The notes beneath the pieces are model-generated. The model was not told the DNA's origin, searched no databases, and saw only the letters and a list, made by a program, of their open reading frames with translations. A stretch of DNA of 43,959 nucleotides from Nocardia acidivorans NBRC 108247 (GTDB lineage Bacteria > Actinomycetota > Actinomycetes > Mycobacteriales > Mycobacteriaceae). Shown in pieces: positions 39,388 through 43,959 of the stretch (the first letter of the stretch is position 1; every line of letters begins with the position of its first letter). The translations under genes were made by a program, and so were the position numbers. The DNA lies in contig NZ_BDAW01000082.1 in assembly GCF_001625085.1 (NCBI RefSeq), positions 1 through 43,959 on the forward strand, written 5' to 3'.

Positions 39388-41651
39388 AGCAGCGTGTGGT
39401 CGAACGCGGCGTGCAGCGGGAGATGGCTGTCGGCCAGCGTCGCGTCGGGCATGAGGTGGGCGCCGAGACCGGAGTCCTGCATCAGGTAGACCGGGTGCAG
39501 TGCCGAGTCGTCCGCGATCGGCATCAGGTGGTGGCCCGAATCACCGGTATCGGCAATGGGTTTCGCCGGTTTCGGAGCATCCTGGGTCTTGGGCGCGGTG
39601 GCCTGCGGCGGCACGGTCGGCGCCGGCGGATCCAGGGTGATCGTGGGCTGATGCGTCGGCAGATCCTGATCCACGGTGGGCGCGACCGTCGGAACGGTCA
39701 CATCGGACCCCCCCGGATGCGACGGCTGGGTCACCGGCGGCTGCCGCGTCGGCGCGGGATCGGTGTTGTCCGGCACCGTGATGGTCGGCGTACCGGCGTG
39801 CGTATCGGTATCGTCGATCGGCTTGTGCGGGCGGGTGCCGCCGCCGTCCGGATCCGTGGTCACCGGCGGCACGGTGACATGCGGTGCGGTGGTGACCGGC
39901 GGCACCGTGGTCGGCACCGTGATGCCGGGCAGTTTGGTCGCGGCCGGATCGTTGCTGCCCGGCAGTTTGGTGGCCACCGGGACGTGCGGGGCGGTGGTGA
40001 GCGGCTCGGGACTGGGCACACTGATCTTGGGCACGGTCGTCTCGGCGGTCGGCGGCTTGGCGCCCGCGACCGACGGATCCGGCTGACCGGAGGCCAGCAG
40101 CACCGGATGGTTGCTGTGATTGAAGAGCGCGGGCGCATTGGCCGCCGAGGCGTACAGCGGCGACGGGCCGGGCGTGGTCAGCAGATTCGCGATCGGATGC
40201 TGTGCGGCGTCGGGCTGAATGGTGGTCTGCAGCGGGGTCGTCACCACCGGCTGTGCCACCACCACCGGGGCCACCACGGCGGGCGCGGCGACCGGAACCA
40301 CCGGGGCGGCCACGATCGGCGCGGCCGGAGTCGAGACCGGAGCGGGTGCCGCCGGAGCCACCGGGGCGACGTAAGCCGGTGCGGGAGCGGCGAATCCACC
40401 GGCGGGCGAGACGGTGGGGGCGCCCAAGGCCGCACCCGGTGCGGGCGTGCCCCCCGATGCGACGGTGCCGCCGGGAATCGCGGAACCCGGTGCGCCCGTG
40501 GCAGATCCGGGAGTCGCGCCCTGCGGACCGGTCACCGCCGCCGAATTCGATTGTTGACCGGGATGATTGGCGGTCGCGGCGGACTGACCGCCGGGCTGTA
40601 CCGTCCCCTCGGCCCACGGGTTGGCGCCCGCGGGGAGCGGATTGCCGCTGGGGTCGATGCCGTTCGGCACGTGCGAGATCCCGTGACCCATATCCTGGGT
40701 GAACTGATCGAGCTGATGACCGACATTGCCGATGGCGATATCGACCTTCAGATCCGATTCGAAGTGAATGCCGTCGAGACCGACGTGCATATCCACGGCC
40801 CAGTTGGTGCCGACCGATATACCGAGGGGGCCATCGCCGATCCCGTCGAAAATGCCCGTGTGCGAACCGTTTCCGAGAATGTCACCGGCGTGGGGCGAGT
40901 TCACCACGCCCGGCTGATGACCGTCCGCGCCGGGCAGTTTCAGGCCGCCGCCGGGAATCTGCCAGCCCTGACCGGGATCCATTCCGGGGATCTGCCAGCC
41001 CTGGCCGCCGTCCATACCGGGAATATGCCAACCCGAACCGTCGGCTCCGGGGATATGCCACTGCCCGCCGTCCGCGCCCGGGAGCTGCCATTCCGGAGCG
41101 CCCGCGCCCGGCTGCTGCCCGGCCCACGGACTCTCCGATCGGCCGGGGGTCTCGGGTAGTTCGAGTCCGGAATCCTGCTGATGATCCGGCAGGGCGAAGG
41201 ATCGGGGTAGCTCATTGTCGGGCAGGCCCACACCGTGGAAGCCGGACGCGCTCACATCGTGCGAGGCGTCGCGCGCGTCGTACTGCGGCGGGAAGAGTCC
41301 GGCATCGGTGCCGAAATGGTGATTGTCCGGCAGCGCCACCGGGTTGATACCCGAGGGCAGATGCATGGGCGGCACCTGGTCGGCGGTGAGGTCCGGGAAG
41401 GTGAGGGTCGGGCTGGGCTGGCCGGGCTGCGGATCGTTGGCCTGCGACCAGCTCACATTGCGGCTGTCGTGATCGATCGCGGGCGCGGGGCCGCCCCGGG
41501 CGCCCGCGGAGGCGATGAGCGCCCCGCCTGTCACATACGCGCCCGCCCTCGCCGTGCGCGCCACGCCGGTGGCAATACGATACGCGGCGTCATCTGCGTA
41601 CTCGTCACCCGCACCGGCTGCGTCGTCGTCGAAGGACCGCTCACGCGTCAT
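39384..41651 (-). CDS. Pro/Thr/Gly-rich IniB-like protein
   Basis: A 755-residue low-complexity protein. An acidic N-terminus is followed by a short hydrophobic stretch, AGAYVTGGALIASAG. Five near-repeats of the form W-x-[IL]-P-G-[AM]-D-G lie at about residues 185-255. An ordered-looking block, DMHVGLDGIHFESDLKVDI, comes next, then long Ala/Pro/Val and Thr/Pro/Val tracts, ending ADSHLPLHAAFDHTLL. There is no classical signal peptide. Its coupling to a dynamin-like gene recalls iniB-iniA of mycobacteria, which is why I call it IniB-like; sequence homology is not shown. ATG at 41651 has GGAG 5 bases upstream and a promoter 60 bases before it. Confidence 0.7.
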   Translation of the reverse strand: MTRERSFDDDAAGAGDEYADDAAYRIATGVARTARAGAYVTGGALIASAGARGGPAPAIDHDSRNVSWSQANDPQPGQPSPTLTFPDLTADQVPPMHLPSGINPVALPDNHHFGTDAGLFPPQYDARDASHDVSASGFHGVGLPDNELPRSFALPDHQQDSGLELPETPGRSESPWAGQQPGAGAPEWQLPGADGGQWHIPGADGSGWHIPGMDGGQGWQIPGMDPGQGWQIPGGGLKLPGADGHQPGVVNSPHAGDILGNGSHTGIFDGIGDGPLGISVGTNWAVDMHVGLDGIHFESDLKVDIAIGNVGHQLDQFTQDMGHGISHVPNGIDPSGNPLPAGANPWAEGTVQPGGQSAATANHPGQQSNSAAVTGPQGATPGSATGAPGSAIPGGTVASGGTPAPGAALGAPTVSPAGGFAAPAPAYVAPVAPAAPAPVSTPAAPIVAAPVVPVAAPAVVAPVVVAQPVVTTPLQTTIQPDAAQHPIANLLTTPGPSPLYASAANAPALFNHSNHPVLLASGQPDPSVAGAKPPTAETTVPKISVPSPEPLTTAPHVPVATKLPGSNDPAATKLPGITVPTTVPPVTTAPHVTVPPVTTDPDGGGTRPHKPIDDTDTHAGTPTITVPDNTDPAPTRQPPVTQPSHPGGSDVTVPTVAPTVDQDLPTHQPTITLDPPAPTVPPQATAPKTQDAPKPAKPIADTGDSGHHLMPIADDSALHPVYLMQDSGLGAHLMPDATLADSHLPLHAAFDHTLL

Positions 41652-41717
41652 CAAGGCTCCGCTCTCAAGGATCGGCGATCCGCCGCTGGCGGACCGCCGT
41701 CTTAAAACTCGTTTCAC

Positions 41718-41746
41718 ACCCTATTTCCGGATATCCGGTCTGTCAC
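41718..41746 (-). promoter_or_regulatory. Promoter of the IniB-like/dynamin operon with a palindrome in the spacer
   Basis: On the minus strand GTGACA (41741-41746), a 17-bp spacer and TAGGGT (41718-41723) form a good promoter, leaving a leader of about 60 nt. The spacer contains the perfect 12-bp palindrome CCGGATATCCGG (41727-41738), a likely repressor site. Confidence 0.55.
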
Positions 41747-41901
41747 ATCCACCAGGTAGAGGCGATGCGTACAGCGATGCGAGACATAGCTTGTCACCCT
41801 GCATATGACTTCGGAAGCCCCCGATTAGCACTGCACACCGAACGCCCCGCTCGGACCGCAGAACGCCCTAACCACGAACTTCACAAACCACACACGGCAC
41901 C

Positions 41902-41986
41902 GTGCCCCGCTGCCAACACGCAGCGGCGCACCACCTCCCCCAATTCCCTATCCGCCAACACGCAGCGCGGCACCACCCTCCCCCAA
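41902..41986. repeat. Degenerate direct repeats next to the lepA terminator
   Basis: Copy 1 (41902-41943) and copy 2 (41952-41986) share GCCAACACGCAGCG, G/C-rich CACCAC and CTCCCCCAA. Copy 1 begins with the same GTGCCCCGCTGCC that forms the left arm of the terminator at 41996. They look like old duplications of the terminator region. Confidence 0.6.
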
Positions 41987-41995
41987 CTCACCACT

Positions 41996-42025
41996 GTGCC
42001 CCGCTGCCGTAAGGCAGCGGGGCAC
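41996..42025 (-). terminator. Terminator of lepA
   Basis: A perfect 13-bp stem, GTGCCCCGCTGCC (41996-42008) with GGCAGCGGGGCAC (42013-42025), has the loop GTAA. It starts 21 bases past the lepA stop on the minus strand and has no T tract, as is common in these bacteria. Confidence 0.8.
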
Positions 42026-42045
42026 GGGAGTTCGAGAGTTCGGGT

Positions 42046-43895
<1,850 letters not shown>

Positions 43896-43899
<4 letters not shown>

Positions 43900-43925
43900 T
43901 CCTCGGCATGGCAAAACAGCGGCAT
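43896..43925 (-). other. Nine-codon upstream reading frame overlapping the lepA start
   Basis: ATG at 43925 encodes M-P-L-F-C-H-A-E-E, and its TGA (43896-43898) overlaps the lepA GTG (43897-43899) as GTGA. The lepA GAGGA ribosome site lies inside its last codons with no spacing from the GTG, so lepA may need translation of this frame. Minus-strand TAGACT (43937-43942) could be the -10, giving only a few leader bases. Confidence 0.4.
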
Positions 43926-43959
43926 GTCAACCCCGAAGTCTACGGTGCTCTGTTTTTGG

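Larger units (their letters stand above)
41652..41995. other. Intergenic region with promoter and decayed terminator copies
   Basis: No gene is supported. The right end of the IniB-like promoter lies at 41746. From 41902 to 41990 are two degenerate copies of GTGCCCCGCTGCC-N-CAGCG-GCAC and CCACCTCCCCCAA-type sequence, resembling the lepA terminator stem next to them. Confidence 0.5.

Noticed and set aside
39396..41159. 587-residue plus-strand frame opposite the IniB-like gene
   Set aside because: It is Arg/Gly-rich antisense composition without a start signal; the minus frame has a promoter, a ribosome site and coupling to the dynamin gene.

Overview
The window looks like a chromosomal segment of a high-GC, mycolic-acid-containing actinobacterium, most likely Nocardia or a close relative. 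The evidence is the strong G/C bias at third codon positions, many GTG starts, and many genes whose start codon lies 6-8 bases after a TANNNT -10 box (leaderless transcripts). Two gene blocks also match the gene order I know from Mycobacterium tuberculosis: ctaD-fecB-nrdF...nrdE-nrdI-nrdH-FMN reductase-TetR, and cysA-cysW-cysT-subI...GH15 trehalase...lepA. I see no tRNA, rRNA, integrase, transposase or CRISPR array; the region reads as vertically inherited core and near-core genome.

Left part (1-19.5 kb). The 5' end of ctaD is followed by the iron-siderophore-binding lipoprotein FecB. The class Ib ribonucleotide reductase is split into nrdF (1.7-2.7 kb) and nrdH-nrdI-nrdE (12.2-15.1 kb). Both loci carry a pair of NrdR-box-like dyads set exactly 32 bp apart. 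Between them lie MgtE, an OmpR/histidine-kinase pair, a histidine phosphatase, a PucR/CdaR-type regulator, a secreted lipase, a small unknown protein and a frameshifted antigen-85-like esterase. A secreted G1-type glutamic peptidase homologue follows. Next come two paralogous FMN reductases and a divergent TetR regulator, with near-identical palindromic operators in two promoters, then an ammonia-dependent type NAD synthetase.

Middle part (19.6-29.9 kb). Molybdenum-cofactor genes stand in two divergent groups: moaA-moaD on the minus strand, and moeA, a moaC-mogA fusion and moaE on the plus strand. A COG0523 (CobW-like) metallochaperone GTPase follows. A purine-catabolism cluster comes next: a PucR regulator, urate oxidase and an NCS2 purine permease. 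A 27/28-bp tandem repeat array separates the convergent pucR and uricase genes.

Right part (30-44 kb). The sulfate importer operon subI-cysT-cysW-cysA is translationally coupled. It is followed by a 'headless' M48 peptidase remnant that lacks HEXXH, a small acidic protein, and two tiny overlapping membrane-protein genes, one of only 25 codons. After these come a GH15 trehalase/glucoamylase-type enzyme and a two-gene operon: a Pro/Thr/Gly-rich IniB-like protein and a dynamin-family GTPase whose P-loop lysine is replaced by methionine. The window ends with lepA, preceded by a 9-codon upstream reading frame that overlaps the lepA start.

The most interesting candidates are the IniB-like/degenerate-dynamin operon, the shared-operator redox module, the twin NrdR boxes, the tandem repeats at 10.2 and 26.8-27.1 kb, and the very small membrane-protein pair.
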